Assembly (NCBI GenBank): GCA_012931725.1
Contig: CM022949.1
Span: forward strand, 44,606,907-44,670,906
DNA: 64,000 nt
Reading direction: 5' to 3'
DNA from: Litsea cubeba
Lineage: Eukaryota; Streptophyta; Magnoliopsida; Laurales; Lauraceae
Shown here: one piece after another, positions 1 to 10,859 of the stretch
Position numbering within the stretch: the first letter of the stretch is position 1
How the letters are laid out: each line of letters starts with the position of its first letter
Made by a program: the position numbers and the translations under genes
Notes under the pieces: generated by a model
Database searches by the model: none
Told to the model about the DNA's origin: nothing
What the model saw: the letters and a program-made list of their open reading frames with translations, nothing else

Positions 1-1072
1 ACAGAACAGTAATGGTGACTACTAAAATGAATGCATCACAAGTGAAACCATTATGTAACGGCTGCATTTTTCAGGTGATGGTTCTTAAGCATATTTAAGT
101 CGTAGGAAGCTCTATTGATTTAGGATAGCTGTATGGGCTCTCACCACCCATGATAATAGAGAAAGATATTAGTCCTATAATGCTCTCACTGTTGATATAA
201 CTGCATAATGGACCCTTTTTTTTAATGGTTCTATAATGCCAGATGATGGACCTTTTTAAACATTTGAAAATTTCTAAAAGGTGGCAACAGATTCAAATTG
301 GCTTAATATATTCAATTTAATGATCTACTAGCACAACCACCCTTGCTCAGCACGGTCGCATTATAAATTAGAATTTTCTTTCCATCCATTAAGTAGGTTG
401 CATAAATGAAAGCATGAATGAAAAAAAAAAAAAAAAAAAACTGGACAGAAAGGGGGTAGAAGAGATGGGGTGGAGCAAGAGACTTAAAATAGGAAGAAGT
501 GGAGCTAAAGTGGAGAGTAGTGGGTGGTTTGATGAGATAAGGATATGAGTGGGTAGTTACATGGAGAGAATGTGAAACATTTTAATAAAGAAGGTTAACT
601 AACGGTCAAAATTAGATCCAAAGCCTTCCAGCTTAATATATTATAATAGTGTGTTTTTAGACATAGATAAATTAATAAAATAAAATCTAATAGTCTGAAT
701 ATATGGTGTTAATAGATATTAGTTAAAAGCGTCATATTTTTATCTCAAAAATGGTAATGTCCACAGCTGAAAATGGAACATACTCGGCATTTCGCAAAGG
801 TGTTGGCTATTTTTAAAATATGACCACCTAATTGTTTGGTCCCTCTGGTCATGCCCTTACTTTTCTTTCTGCACAATCCTCTAACTGACCTCTTTCATTA
901 CTTTCTCAAAATATGTCATCCATTTGGAACAAAATGTGAAACACAGAAAGATAGATATAGCAACCAATAGAGTACATATAGAAAAACATGATAAAAGAGT
1001 TGCAAGAATAAAATAATGCTAGCTCTAGCAGTTAAGTGAACGGCATGCCGAATGATGGAGATCACATAATAC
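1..1072. other. Partial fourth intron of the O-methyltransferase gene
   Basis: No further exon of the methyltransferase, nor any other gene, could be read here on either strand. The stretch is AT-rich and has a 20-base A run at about 421-440. It is called intron because exon 4 ends at 1073 with a GT donor and the protein is still incomplete. Confidence 0.6.
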
Positions 1073-4000
1073 CTTATGAGAAACACCAGCTCTTTGATAG
1101 TATCTTTTTGCAATTTCAAGGCATTTTGCATCTCTTTCAATTGCCACCAACTGACCAGATCCCGGTAGAACTAAGGCAACAGCTAAGGATGAATACCCCT
1201 ATTAAAATGAAATACTGCTTTATGTATCATTTATAATAAAAGAGCAATTTTGACAGAAAAACAATTTTGAAAACTCAACTAATTGAAACAGACCATGGAA
1301 AAGATAGCATTAGCAAGAATGCTGCACTCTTTACAATGTACAGCATGACACTGCCTACTGATGGAAAAAGGGGGATAAAAAAAGAAGATTTTACATTCAG
1401 TGTACATATTTTTATGCCAGATACAATTCCTTCTAAGGGAGCCACTTATGCAACGATTAGATCTATGAAAAACTTAAGATACTTGCTGTAAGAAACCATA
1501 TACCAACCCAAAAGCTTAAGCTGATAGGTGGAAGGCCCATACAGGTATATTAAGACATGTCAAGGCTATTACTTAGGTGATGTGGGACTTCCCAACACTC
1601 CCCCTCACATGCAGGCCCAACAGATTTCATGGACGGGCCTGTCACGTGAGCTACACAAGAACAACGAGATCGGAACCCGCACTAATACCATATAAGAAAT
1701 CATATACCAACCCAAAAGCTTAAGCTGATAGGTGGAAGGCCCAAACAAGTATATTAAGACATGTCAAGCCTATTACTTAGGCGATGTGGGACTTCCCAAC
1801 ACTTGCATCATCATGAAATCATCAGAATCAACAAAAATTAGTACCATGAACAAATGAAGACAATATATGAGTGCTTGGTGATGCCTGGAAATTTATAATA
1901 TTGGCAAGAATAGTTATGTTTTTATCTCAAATGGGTGTGAGTAATGAAAATGCATTGTTGCATCCAAGAAGGGCATTTAGTAAAATACGGCACTGTCAAG
2001 TGTCAAGCATATACATACAGTCAGGCCCGGGCTCCACTAAGGCAAATTTCTGGATTTTACCTCACCCGTGATATGAAGTGACATGGTAGAATAGCCAGAA
2101 TTCAGGCAATCATCACCAGTCATGGAGAGGGCATGATCCAGTGCTTTGCCTTCATGAGAGGTGTGCAACGATTCGTGGATTTGCCCTACATTACCAAGGT
2201 GTCTTTTCAGGGATAAAATAAAAGAATTTCCTAACACGGAATCCACATATAAATTATGTAAAATCATTGCCATGTATGGGACCCTGAAACTTTCAGATGA
2301 AGGCACCGGGTCAGTATATACAAAGGGAAAAAAGAGGGAATGCTGCTAGTTGCATAGAATGTGAGACTATTAAATGTGCAGAACACGTACAGTATATACA
2401 CCAACTTCAATACATCTTTTAGCCCCGAGAATCTGGACAAGCATTGCTAGTAGTTGTGCTTGATCAGGAGACACCTACCAATTACAGAATAGATTACGTT
2501 AACAAATATCTATGAACATGTAAGAAAGTTAATGTGTGAATCAATGAGTTCAGTAAGCAGTGAGCACAAGGTAGATAATGGTAATCTTGTTTGTAACAAT
2601 ACATCTAGGTCATTTTATTTTTATTACATATTCGAAGTTCACCACCAATAATTATCTGCAAACAATTAAATAATGTCATTTTATTTTTATTACATATTAC
2701 TATATTAGTGCATGGTTGTTAACACCATTTCAGCAATAACGACATAAAAAGGCACCGTTTTTCTGCAGTTTGGTTCAGCATATTTACCTCAAGGAGAAGT
2801 TGCAAAAGCAACCAATTTTCTGCAATGCTGTGGAAAACCATTTTGAGGGGGTGCAGAAAGGCTTTTCAGTTCCACGGACTTTCATGTTTCCTCATATGAG
2901 CACACAAACGTGCCCTTATCGATAACAAAGAATGACAGAGAGAAAACACAAGACGGATACATGAAGGTAGCACTCCAAAAGGATTCCAAACATCTTGCGA
3001 CACACATCTCCTAAAAAGCACATTGAAATAGATGATAAATTCTCTAACTAAAATACTCTTAACTGTAGGAAATGATAGCCGCTCAGACTTGCCAAACATC
3101 TATCATGGGTCAACAAGAACATCACTGTTGTTGACTCGTTGTAGCATTATCCCATCTAGTTACGATTGCTTTCATTATTTACACTTTTCCATGGGACCCT
3201 ATTTGCAGTCATGCTCTCTGTAACTCCAATCTAGCATGTCTTTCTTCACTATTCCATCCAAGGTCATTATTGGACTCCCCCTCTGCCTAGTTCCTTAAAC
3301 TTATAATCTGCCCGTTTGTTAATTTCACCTCTAAAGTTAAGTCAAGTTAAACATCACATCAAAAACACTTTTTACCAAAACTCCCTCCATCTTTTCCAAC
3401 AAAAAGTCTACATTTACTCACTAAAAGACAAAAAAACTACATTTCCCATACAAAAAGTCAAAAATATTCCATCCCAAACAACTAAAAATAAAATACCATC
3501 ATAACCCACTCATTCTTTTTATTTCACTTTTTCACCCATAAAAAGCAATGATGTGACATATACATCACCTTCACTACACTATTTAAATTAACAAACGGGA
3601 TTCGGGCCTGTTTGGATGTGTGGTGAATTGAAATATGGTGAGGTGAAGCATCAAATCAAGAGAGAATAAAATATAAGGTGTTATGATGATGTTTTATTTT
3701 TAGTTGTTTGGAATGGAATCTTTTTGACTTTTTGTATAGAAAAGTGGATTTTTTTTGTCTTTTAGTGGAAATAGGAGTTGCTTTATTGACTTTTTTTGTG
3801 GAAAAAGGGGGTTTAATATGACCCATTGTACTTTTTTCTCTGGATTCACCTCACTTCACTTTAACAAAGTAAAGTGCCGAACACCCCCTTTTTTGAGCGG
3901 TTTTAAGCCTTCCACGTACGTGACCAAACCATCTCAAACAACATTCCTTGATTATTTATTCTATCAATGCTCATAATCTGTTTCCTCTTATATACTCATT

Positions 4001-5055
4001 CGTAATTATATCCTTTCTTTTTAACTCCACATCCATCTTAGCAGGTACAGCTAAGCATATGTACTTCTGAGCTCTTCTTGTTTCTTCATAGCCCAACATT
4101 CAGCTCCATACAATACATTATATCATATAGTCATATCATGCAAGTGGCCCTACAATCTCCAATTTCACATGTCCTTCCCTACCAGAATCCAAAGTAGCTC
4201 CAAAGTTGCTTTGGCCATTCCCATCAAGATCTTTATAGGTTCCCCACATTTACACATACAGATAAAAACTGAACATGTTTGTTGCCACATTGGAACTCCA
4301 ATTTTCAAATTCAACCTTTCAAGATCATAACCCATCCAGAACCCAAAAAAAATTCAATTTTTACCCGCATCAAAATTGATTTCAAAACATCCCCAAACTC
4401 CTAAAACCCTCAAAATCTCACCAAATTCTTTAAAAAAAAAAAAAAAAGAGTCAAATCTACCTGCATCTGGCTTCCTCGCATAGTCGCAGTCTCTTCTCGA
4501 AGCTCCCTTAAAATCTAACACACAAGACCCAAACCATCATCAACCAAACCACCATAAATTCATGAAAAACTAATCAAACAGATCATGTAAACAAAAAATG
4601 GAGATCGCCGCGCTTACTTCGGGTTCGCGGGTGTTGGACAAGATGTAATTGTAGAGCTGGGGTGTGATGCTGATGACCTGTTTGCTCCCATACCTTTCAT
4701 CTTCAGCTACGACAAATGCTTTGGTGTGCGAGGTTTGAATGGTGTCTGAATGGGATGCCCTAATTTCGAAGTGGGAGCTTCGAAATGACGATTGGAGCGA
4801 AATGGAGAGCAAAGATCGGAGCTTTGCAGGAGGAGTTGAGAGGGAAGAAAAGTGGTGAGAAAGGAGGAGAGGGCGAATGGAGGGAATTGGCTTTGAATAA
4901 CCGCAGAGAGAAGGGATTGAGATGGACATGGAGACGGAGAAGTTGTAGATGTGGGAGAGTTTGGGCATTGGAGAGGCGGGAACAAGTGATAGCGGTAGAG
5001 GAGCATTTGCCGTTAGATGATGATGGTAAGACTGCTCTAAAAGGAAAAACCCCAA
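1073..5055 (-). CDS. Plastid-type SAM-dependent O-methyltransferase (caffeoyl-CoA OMT-like), exons 1-4, 3' end outside window
   Basis: Exons read on the minus strand with GT-AG borders and continuous phase: 4618-5055 (146 codons), 4461-4514 (18), 2391-2474 (28), 1073-1198 (42), giving 234 residues so far. Residues 1 to about 95 are Ser/Pro/Leu-rich and look like a plastid transit peptide. The conserved part starts at EDERYGSKQVISITPQLYNY and continues through ILRELREE, VSPDQAQLLAMLVQILGA and the SAM-binding motif I CIEVGVYTGYSSLAVAL, then VAIERDAK. This is the class I methyltransferase fold of the CCoAOMT-like family. The metal-binding and C-terminal part (the 'FVDADK' and 'DNVLWHG' regions in relatives) is not found in 1-1072, so the gene runs off the left edge. 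The start chosen is the first ATG upstream of the transit peptide; Met at about residue 30 is an alternative. The substrate is unknown. A MULE begins 85 bp upstream of the ATG. Confidence 0.85.
1487..1801 (-). mobile_element. Complete TRIM (miniature LTR retrotransposon) in intron 3 of the methyltransferase gene
   Basis: Two 111-bp direct repeats, 1487-1597 and 1691-1801, flank a 93-bp interior. Read on the minus strand, each LTR begins TGTTGGGAAGTCCCACATC. The interior starts with a primer-binding site, TGGTATTAGTGC (1679-1690), close to the common plant TGGTATCAGAGC site complementary to initiator Met-tRNA. It ends with a polypurine tract, GTGAGGGGGAG (1598-1608). A perfect 5-bp target duplication CTTGC lies at 1482-1486 and 1802-1806. 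The LTRs differ at 6 of 111 positions by eye, including the terminal CA to TA at the 5' LTR end. There is no coding capacity, so movement would need proteins from an autonomous element. Confidence 0.92.
3311..3599. mobile_element. MITE-like element A
   Basis: It is bounded by a perfect 15-bp terminal inverted repeat, CCCGTTTGTTAATTT at 3311-3325 and its reverse complement at 3585-3599. It has no coding capacity. Its interior is largely the reverse complement of neighbouring element B (for example the shared block with CCAAACAACTAAAAATAAAA). No clear target duplication was found, so the superfamily is left open. Confidence 0.7.
3604..3888. mobile_element. MITE-like element B, inverted relative to element A
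   Basis: It begins GGGCCTGTTTGGATG and ends in the near-reverse complement of GGGGGTGTTCGGCAC, an imperfect terminal inverted repeat of the 'GGG-N-TGTTTGG' type common in plant MITEs. Most of its interior matches element A in the opposite orientation, so A and B together form a foldback with arms of roughly 230-250 bp. It is non-coding. Confidence 0.65.
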
Positions 5056-5552
5056 GATGGAAAAGCCCTTTTTGGAGAATTAGGCATGGTTTGAGGGTTA
5101 TGTTATGGTTTTGTTTAAATTGCTTTTGAGATTTATCTAGAGTGCTGCTATCTGCACACTGATTTTGGCTCAACACACACTGCACTAATTGAACACACAC
5201 TGCACTAATTGGAGACTAAAATGCCCATGTGTAAATTTATCAAAATGGCTAAATGTTACCCCTCCCACACACTCTCTACACACAGCATTTTCCCTCCCTC
5301 CCATATGCGTTTTTAGATAAGAAGGGTTGCAACGGATGTACATTTGCTCCATGTTGCGTTTTCCCTCGGACAAATTATCACGCCCATTGCTATCTCCTCT
5401 CTTACATTTCATTCTTTGTCTCACTCCCATTGCTATCTCCTCCCTTTCATCTTCTCTCCCGATAAAATTTCACCTCATTCTCTATTTTACTTCATCTCAT
5501 TAATCTTGATTTCATTCGGAGTTGTTACCCATTTAACTAGCATTCTTAAGCA

Positions 5553-6372
5553 ATGGACGAGCCAAAGGACAACCAGATGATGGTTCCGGATCATTCTAGC
5601 AGTGTCGAGGTAAGCATATTCTTCGTGTATTTTTTAGTCTGGGACAAACAGTTTGGCCCTGCATATCCGTTCAAATGTGCTTTGGGCGGCAAGACAGTGC
5701 CGAATAAGTCAGTATTGAACGGCACTACGATGCCGTACAAAATAATTAATTTCGGCCATTTACGACCGACCATAACCAATATGTTTGGTTGTATTTGTCC
5801 GAACAAGTTAATTCTGTACGGATGTATAGAGCCGTACAGTGTATCATTTACATACTCTAATAAAATTGGTTCCATAGTAGTGGAATACGCCTACTGAATG
5901 GAACAAGGTTGGCTCCGAATGTGTGGTGGACTATAGTAATGAGTTTATCACCCAAGAGGTAATAAATGTAGATTAATCAATTCGATATTTAAATTGATGT
6001 AGTGACTTGGTTCGATATAATTTGTTTGGTTATGTGCAGATATTCACAAGCTGAGAAGCCCTAATTAATTGGGCTCGTGATGTTGGGAGGAGAAATGGTT
6101 TCATTGTTGTGATTAAGACATCAGCAGCACCCAAGAGGAGAAATAGAAAACAAGGCTGACCCTTGGGTGTGAGAGGAGTGGGTCTTATAGAGACACGAGG
6201 ATAACTAAAGATGGGACTGTAGGGAATAAATTGAAGCTGACTGGTTCGAAGAAATGTGGTTGCCCATTCATGTTACAAGGCAAAGTGGTTGGCTCAAATG
6301 AGGAATGGATGTTGCATGTAGTATGTGGTGTGCATAATCATCCAGCTGCAGAATTCCTAGAAGGGCACTCAT
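5553..6372 (+). pseudogene. FAR1/MULE-type zinc-binding DNA-binding domain fragment
   Basis: The apparent start MDEPKDNQMMVPDHSSSVE (5553-5609) is followed by a GT donor. A downstream block from about 6041 reads EALINWARDVGRRNGFIVVI and then, in a shifted frame, GCERSGSY, TGSKKCGCPFMLQGKVVG and HVVCGVHNHPA. The Cys-Cys-His-His pattern and the HNHP ending are those of the FAR1/FHY3 and Jittery-type MULE N-terminal domain. At least two in-frame stops (after IFTS and after RKQG) and one frameshift make it non-functional. It ends where the opposing PMD pseudogene begins. Confidence 0.65.
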
Positions 6373-6379
6373 AAACCCA

Positions 6380-7066
6380 AGCCTCTAGAAGAGTCAAATA
6401 TCCCGCAATATGGCTAACACCAGTCTGGGTGGCAAACCCCAACTATCGGTATAGATACGCAAGAGCAGCAGCTCCCCAAGCATATGTGCGTGCCTCATTG
6501 AAGTTCATTAGCAGCCTTACATACATCACCGAGACCCTAGTGCCACTCTTGTCTGTGCAGAGTGTACAACCCAATATATACAATAAGTATGCTCTAGCGG
6601 CATGCCTAATGTGCTATTCTGGCTCCACATCGGTCACGGCTCCATATAGGTCCCTCAACCACTCCAGTCTAACCGACGAGCCTCGCACAGTTGCTAACTC
6701 TTCGTGTGCCTGTTGGGATGTGACTCCAAGACCATGCTCTACAAGCATCTTTGCTCGCTCAAATGGTAGTGGCTCCACTGATACAGATTTTTCAGTCACC
6801 GGTATCCCTATAATGGTGCCTACGTCATCAAGGGTGATCGTCATTTCACCGAAAGGCATGTGGAATGTGTTTGTCTCAGGCTGCCATCTTTCCACAAAGG
6901 CTAACACCATATTTTTGTTGATGAAACGATAGGATGTCTCTACTAGTGGAGCCAACCCTGAACGGCCAATGAGTCCACGAAACACTGTATTATGCCTTCC
7001 TTCTGAATTCCATGCCCATTCACTGATTTTTTGGGCATGGCTTAGGCATTTAAGTGGCGGTCTTTC
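6380..7066 (-). pseudogene. Plant mobile domain (PMD, MAIN-like) gene with stop codons
   Basis: After an acceptor at 7067, the minus strand reads LGRSGLAP-like text, then FVERWQPETNTFHMPFGEMT, LDDVGTIIGIPVTEKSV and VRLEWLRDLYG. It continues past a TAG at 6614-6616 with ARAYLLYILGCTL, KSGTRVSVMYVRLL and YAWGAAALAYLYR, then a second in-frame TAG at about 6447, then LGFATQTG and GYLTLLEAWVYE. This is the standard order of a PMD (PF10536-type) domain. Two nonsense codons in an otherwise open frame indicate recent inactivation. PMD genes are often carried by plant MULEs and are also domesticated as MAIN/MAIL proteins. Confidence 0.75.
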
Positions 7067-7207
7067 CTGCAGTACGTAATAAAAAATAAATTAGTGAAGG
7101 TAATAAATATTTATAACACGTTAATCAAGATTAATCACAAACCTGCTGCTGCCAAATACTAAAAGCAATATGAGTCCAAAAACTGTGTAGCAGCGACAAA
7201 CTTGTCG

Positions 7208-7231
7208 CCCCCCCCCCCCCCCCCCCCCCCC
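7208..7231. repeat. Poly-C run of about 24 bases
   Basis: An uninterrupted cytosine run just upstream of the PMD pseudogene exon. The true length is uncertain, because homopolymers this long are error-prone in assemblies. Confidence 0.9.
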
Positions 7232-8218
7232 GGAATTTCTCCAAATCTAGAAGAGTCAGCAATTGAAGTCCGTTGACCCGCTTATGCATGTCCATGGACT
7301 TCTGGTTGCTCTTGGGCTTGAACAGGTTCTTCCACTGCTTCTTGAGCGTCCACTTCCTCCGAACTTTCGGCTATATCATTAGCGACTAATCTTTGACACA
7401 GTCTCTTGTGCGATGCAGTGGGTCGAACCCTGGAGGTACTGGGCACATCCATATCTTGAAAAACAAAAAAAATACAAGGCTAAAATCAGTACATGAAAAG
7501 TTTAGTGAACTGTTCGGCCCTGAGTAACTGTGTGGGTACTGTTCGTTCGGCAGTACCTCACCATGAGTACAACAACCGTTCAGTTCTATTGTGCTGTCTA
7601 AATACCATATCCTCGAACTCATGATGCCGTACAATTAAAGATTTTACGGTACAATGAGACCGAACATTTTCTTCGTATTCGGACTGGTAATACCGAACGG
7701 ACACGAGAATTTGAAAAAAAAACAATTCGAAATGGGATAGAGAGATACAGTGGAGACAAGGAAAACCATTTCAAGAAACTAAATAATGGAACTCAAACAA
7801 AAACTAAAAGCATTTCTAAACAAACAAACAGATGGAAATCACTCACAGAGTTCGTTGAATTTGGAACGGAAATGCACTGAAGATGAAGAAAGCAAAGAGA
7901 GCAAAGTTTAGATAGGGGGCTTTGTTGGGGACCTCGTCCAGATCGAAATCATTGCGGTGGGGGAGCTCGTCGAGATCTGCCTGATCGTCACCTCGTGAAC
8001 TCACCGTCTTATGTAAAAGGGATGAAAATGGGAGGGAAGAGAGAGTTGAACTATAGAGTGTAGGGAGAAATAAGATGAGTCCAGGCAAGGGCATTTTAGG
8101 AAAAATGCAGAGTGTAGAGGGAGACAAATGGCCTATTTTACACTTAACATCAGTGTGTAAAGAGATGCAGTGTGTGGAGAGGCAAAATCAATGTGCAGGT
8201 AGCAACACTCTTTATCTA

Positions 8219-9092
8219 TACATCTTTGTCTCTTAATCTAATTGTGTTGAAACTTGAAGTCCATGTAGTGTAGGTAATAAAACTACCCTGTTTTTTGGGG
8301 TGTTAAAAAAAGTTTAGTCATCTTGATTTTTAAACTTTAAAGTCATGGTGTTTTTTTTTTTTTTTTTTTAAGTTTTGGGCGCATTAAAATGGTTTGATGG
8401 GTCAATTAGAGGAGACAATTCTTAATGGAATATGACAATCCGATCCAATCTCAACCTATGAATTAAAAGCTCAAAGTCGATATTTTATTTTTAGAGTTGC
8501 TGGGTGACATTTTTAACCCATTCCAATGGATTTTACGGAAAAATTACACTTTTTAATGAATAAGTGCATGAAAATATAAAGAGAGATAAGGGTGCCGTAC
8601 ATTTTTCTAAACCAAATTACCCTCTTGGCAATATCATCATTTAGCCCAAATAAAATCCAAAACCACCTTTCTGTTGTTTATTTCCATTCACTCTTTTTTC
8701 TGCATTAGTTTTATTTTCCCTATGGTTAGGTTATTCTATTCCTTGTTGCTTATTTTGCTAAGAGACTAGCAAAAAGATACAAACTTAGGTCATCTTTTCA
8801 TCATTTCATGTGCATTTGTGGACTTAATTAGGTTCAATTGCATGAAAACACACTCTATTTCATGATTTCATGCATTTGGGCATAAATTTGAAAATGTTGT
8901 CAAAATTAGTCAAAACTCATCACATTGCATGACTTTTGTGAGGTTAGGGTTTTTCATCATCAAATTCATCACACCAAATTGCCTTTTTGGTTTCATCAAC
9001 GCATATTTACTAATTTTGGCAACATGTGCTATTTTTGGAAAGTTTGTTATTTTTTGCGCATCAAGTAGCCATGTAGGGGCTCATACACTATC
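8219..9092. other. AT-rich spacer, left half of a sequence split by the LTR retrotransposon
   Basis: No gene is readable on either strand. A T run lies at about 8349-8369. The stretch joins seamlessly to 12790 onward if the LTR element and one CTATC copy are removed. It may therefore be the left part of the older repeat described at 12785-14004. Confidence 0.4.
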
Positions 9093-9556
9093 TGATGATG
9101 CCAAAAATAGGTTTCGGACACCACCGGTCAAGTAATAAATGCTAGGTGAAAATGTAGTAAATAAATGAGAGAGAGAGAGGGAATTTATAGTGGTTCGGTC
9201 TGTATGACCTACGTCCACTTTAGAATATGGTGATCTTTGATTGATAAGGTGGATTACAAGCGAGAGAGAGAGAGTAAGATGTTCATTTTCTCAGTGATAA
9301 GAGGGCTCCTCTATTTATAGTCCTCCCCTAACAGATGGGGACGACTTCTCTTTGGAGCCTCAGAGCTGTCCTCGAGGGACGGGCCAGGTGGAGGCAGGTG
9401 AGATATTCTCCGCAGGAATTGGTAGAAGCGGGACTGCTTCCAAAGCGACGTAGATGCCTGCCTTGACTTGGTCACTCCGTGGATCTGGACCTGGGCTTCC
9501 CTGGTGGATTTGGATCTGGCTCATCATATTCTAGGCCACTTGGGCCTGACTCATCA
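9093..9556 (-). repeat. 3' LTR of the 9093-12784 element
   Basis: Nearly identical to 12321-12784. In sense (minus) orientation the LTR contains TATAAATA and several GA microsatellites. Confidence 0.92.
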
Positions 9557-9961
9557 TTTGCCCCCAATGCCCTGCGCACAAAGAAGCTTTGAAAGGGGGG
9601 CATTTTGAGAAGAAGGAGATGAGCCTAAAACTTGCTAAAAAGAATGCCCCAGACCTAAAGTTGGAGCAGAGGACGAGGTACCAAGCGGCCGATCTGCAGT
9701 TTGCTGTGCAGGCAGTTGCGCCAACAGACGAAGCAGGCAGCAGGAGGCTGGGCGCCCGGAAGAGGCCTGGGCGGTCGACAGGCAGTCTGGGCGCCAGGAG
9801 CAAAGGTGCCAGGGAGCTGGGCGCCAGGGTGCTAGAGTGCTGGGCGCCAAGGTGCTAGGGTGCTGGGCGCCAGCAGGGAGCTGGGGTGCCAGGAGGATCT
9901 TTAGTATCCAGGAGCGGTTGAGGCCCGATTGTTGACATTCAATCTGGAAAGAGAGGCAGAC

Positions 9962-10670
9962 TTCTTGCCTGCTTGAGAGCAGTGCAGAGACGAAGCGTTT
10001 TTTGCAACCCGCGAGAGGGCCGCTAAGCTGGATATATAGACTGCCTATTTAAGAACAGTGCAGAGGCCAAGCTTTTTTGGCGACCCGCGAGAGAGCCGCT
10101 AAGTTGAAGATAGGCTGCCTGTTTAACAACAGTGCAGAGGCCAAGCTTTTTTGGCGACCCGCGAGAGAGCCGCTAAGCTGGAGATAGGCTGCCTGTTTAA
10201 AAACAGTGCAGAGGCCAAGCTTTTTGGCGACCCGCGAGAGAGCCGCTAAGCTGGAGATAGGCTGCCTGTTTAAAAACAGTGCAGAGGCCAAGCTTTTTTG
10301 GCGACCCGTGAGAGAGCCGCTAAGCTGGAGATAGGCTGCCTGTTTAAAAACAGTGCAGAGGCCAAGCTTTTTTGGCGACCCGCGAGAGAGCCGCCAAGCT
10401 GGAGATAGGCTGCCTGTTTAAAAACAGTGCAGAGGCCAAGCTTTTTTGGCGACCCGCGAGAGAGCCGCCAAGCTGGAGATAGGCTGCCTGTTTAAAAACA
10501 GTGCAGAGGCCAAGCTTTTTTGGCGACCCGCGAGAGAGCCGCTAAGCTAGAGATAGGCTGCCTGTTTAAAAACAGTGCAGAGGCCAAGCTTTTTTGGCGA
10601 CCCGCGAGAGAGCCGCTAAGCCGGATGTATAGGCTGCCTGTTTGAGAACAGTACAGAGGCAGGTCACCAC
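9962..10670. repeat. 74-bp tandem array inside the LTR retrotransposon
   Basis: About nine to ten units. The anchor CAGAGGCCAAGCTTTT recurs at about 10061, 10135, 10209, 10282, 10356, 10430, 10504 and 10578, with diverged units at 9985 and 10654. Each unit also contains GGCGACCCGCGAGAGAGCCG. Central units are nearly identical. The array lies between the GC-rich block and the polypurine tract, toward the 3' side in sense orientation. Confidence 0.92.
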
Positions 10671-10859
10671 GTAGGGCGATCCGCGAGATGATTCATCCAA
10701 ATGGAACATCCAAGAGAGAGAAAATCATCCCAAGAGAATGAGAAGAGTGTGCAAGTAGCTGTAATGATGGGTGCAGTAGAGAAAAAACAAACGAAGACCA
10801 GAGTGGTTGGCCGGACGTCGACGGACGTCGAGGATGCGGCATCAGGCGAACATGAATTG

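Larger units (their letters stand above)
3160..4135 (-). pseudogene. Degenerate LINE (L1-type) reverse-transcriptase C-terminal remnant in intron 2, split by two MITEs
   Basis: The minus strand of 4000-4130 reads VLYGAECWAMKKQ and then ITNEYIRGN; 3889-3945 reads LRWFGHVRGR in another frame; 3195-3290 reads RQRGSPIMTLDGIVKKDM. These are the ordered C-terminal signatures of plant LINE reverse transcriptases, with stops and frameshifts between them. The continuity is broken exactly by the MITE pair at 3311-3888, so the MITEs are younger than the LINE. The fragment is dead and lies inside an intron of the methyltransferase gene. Confidence 0.75.
5140..8210. mobile_element. Decayed Mutator-like element (MULE) upstream of the methyltransferase gene
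   Basis: The ends form an inverted repeat with consensus GAGTGYTGCTAYCTGCAC, extending over about 32 bp with 4 mismatches. The left copy starts at 5140; the right copy ends at 8210. A perfect 8-bp direct repeat TTTATCTA flanks it at 5132-5139 and 8211-8218; MULEs usually make 9 bp. Inside are a broken FAR1-type DNA-binding fragment (plus strand) and a broken plant mobile domain gene (minus strand), arranged tail to tail. No catalytic transposase core was found, so the copy is non-autonomous. Short motifs containing CCGAAC/GTTCGG cluster near both ends (about 5640-5880 and 7500-7700). The left end lies 85 bp from the methyltransferase ATG and probably altered its promoter or 5' UTR. Confidence 0.75.

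Noticed and set aside
2037..2306. 89-codon minus-strand frame in intron 3 of the methyltransferase gene
   Set aside because: Does not match the expected exon; true exons 3 and 4 are at 2391-2474 and 1073-1198.
4785..5129. 114-codon plus-strand frame
   Set aside because: Antisense shadow of methyltransferase exon 1.
9962..10670. CRISPR-like direct repeats
   Set aside because: Plant retrotransposon context, contiguous 74-bp units without unique spacers, no associated genes.
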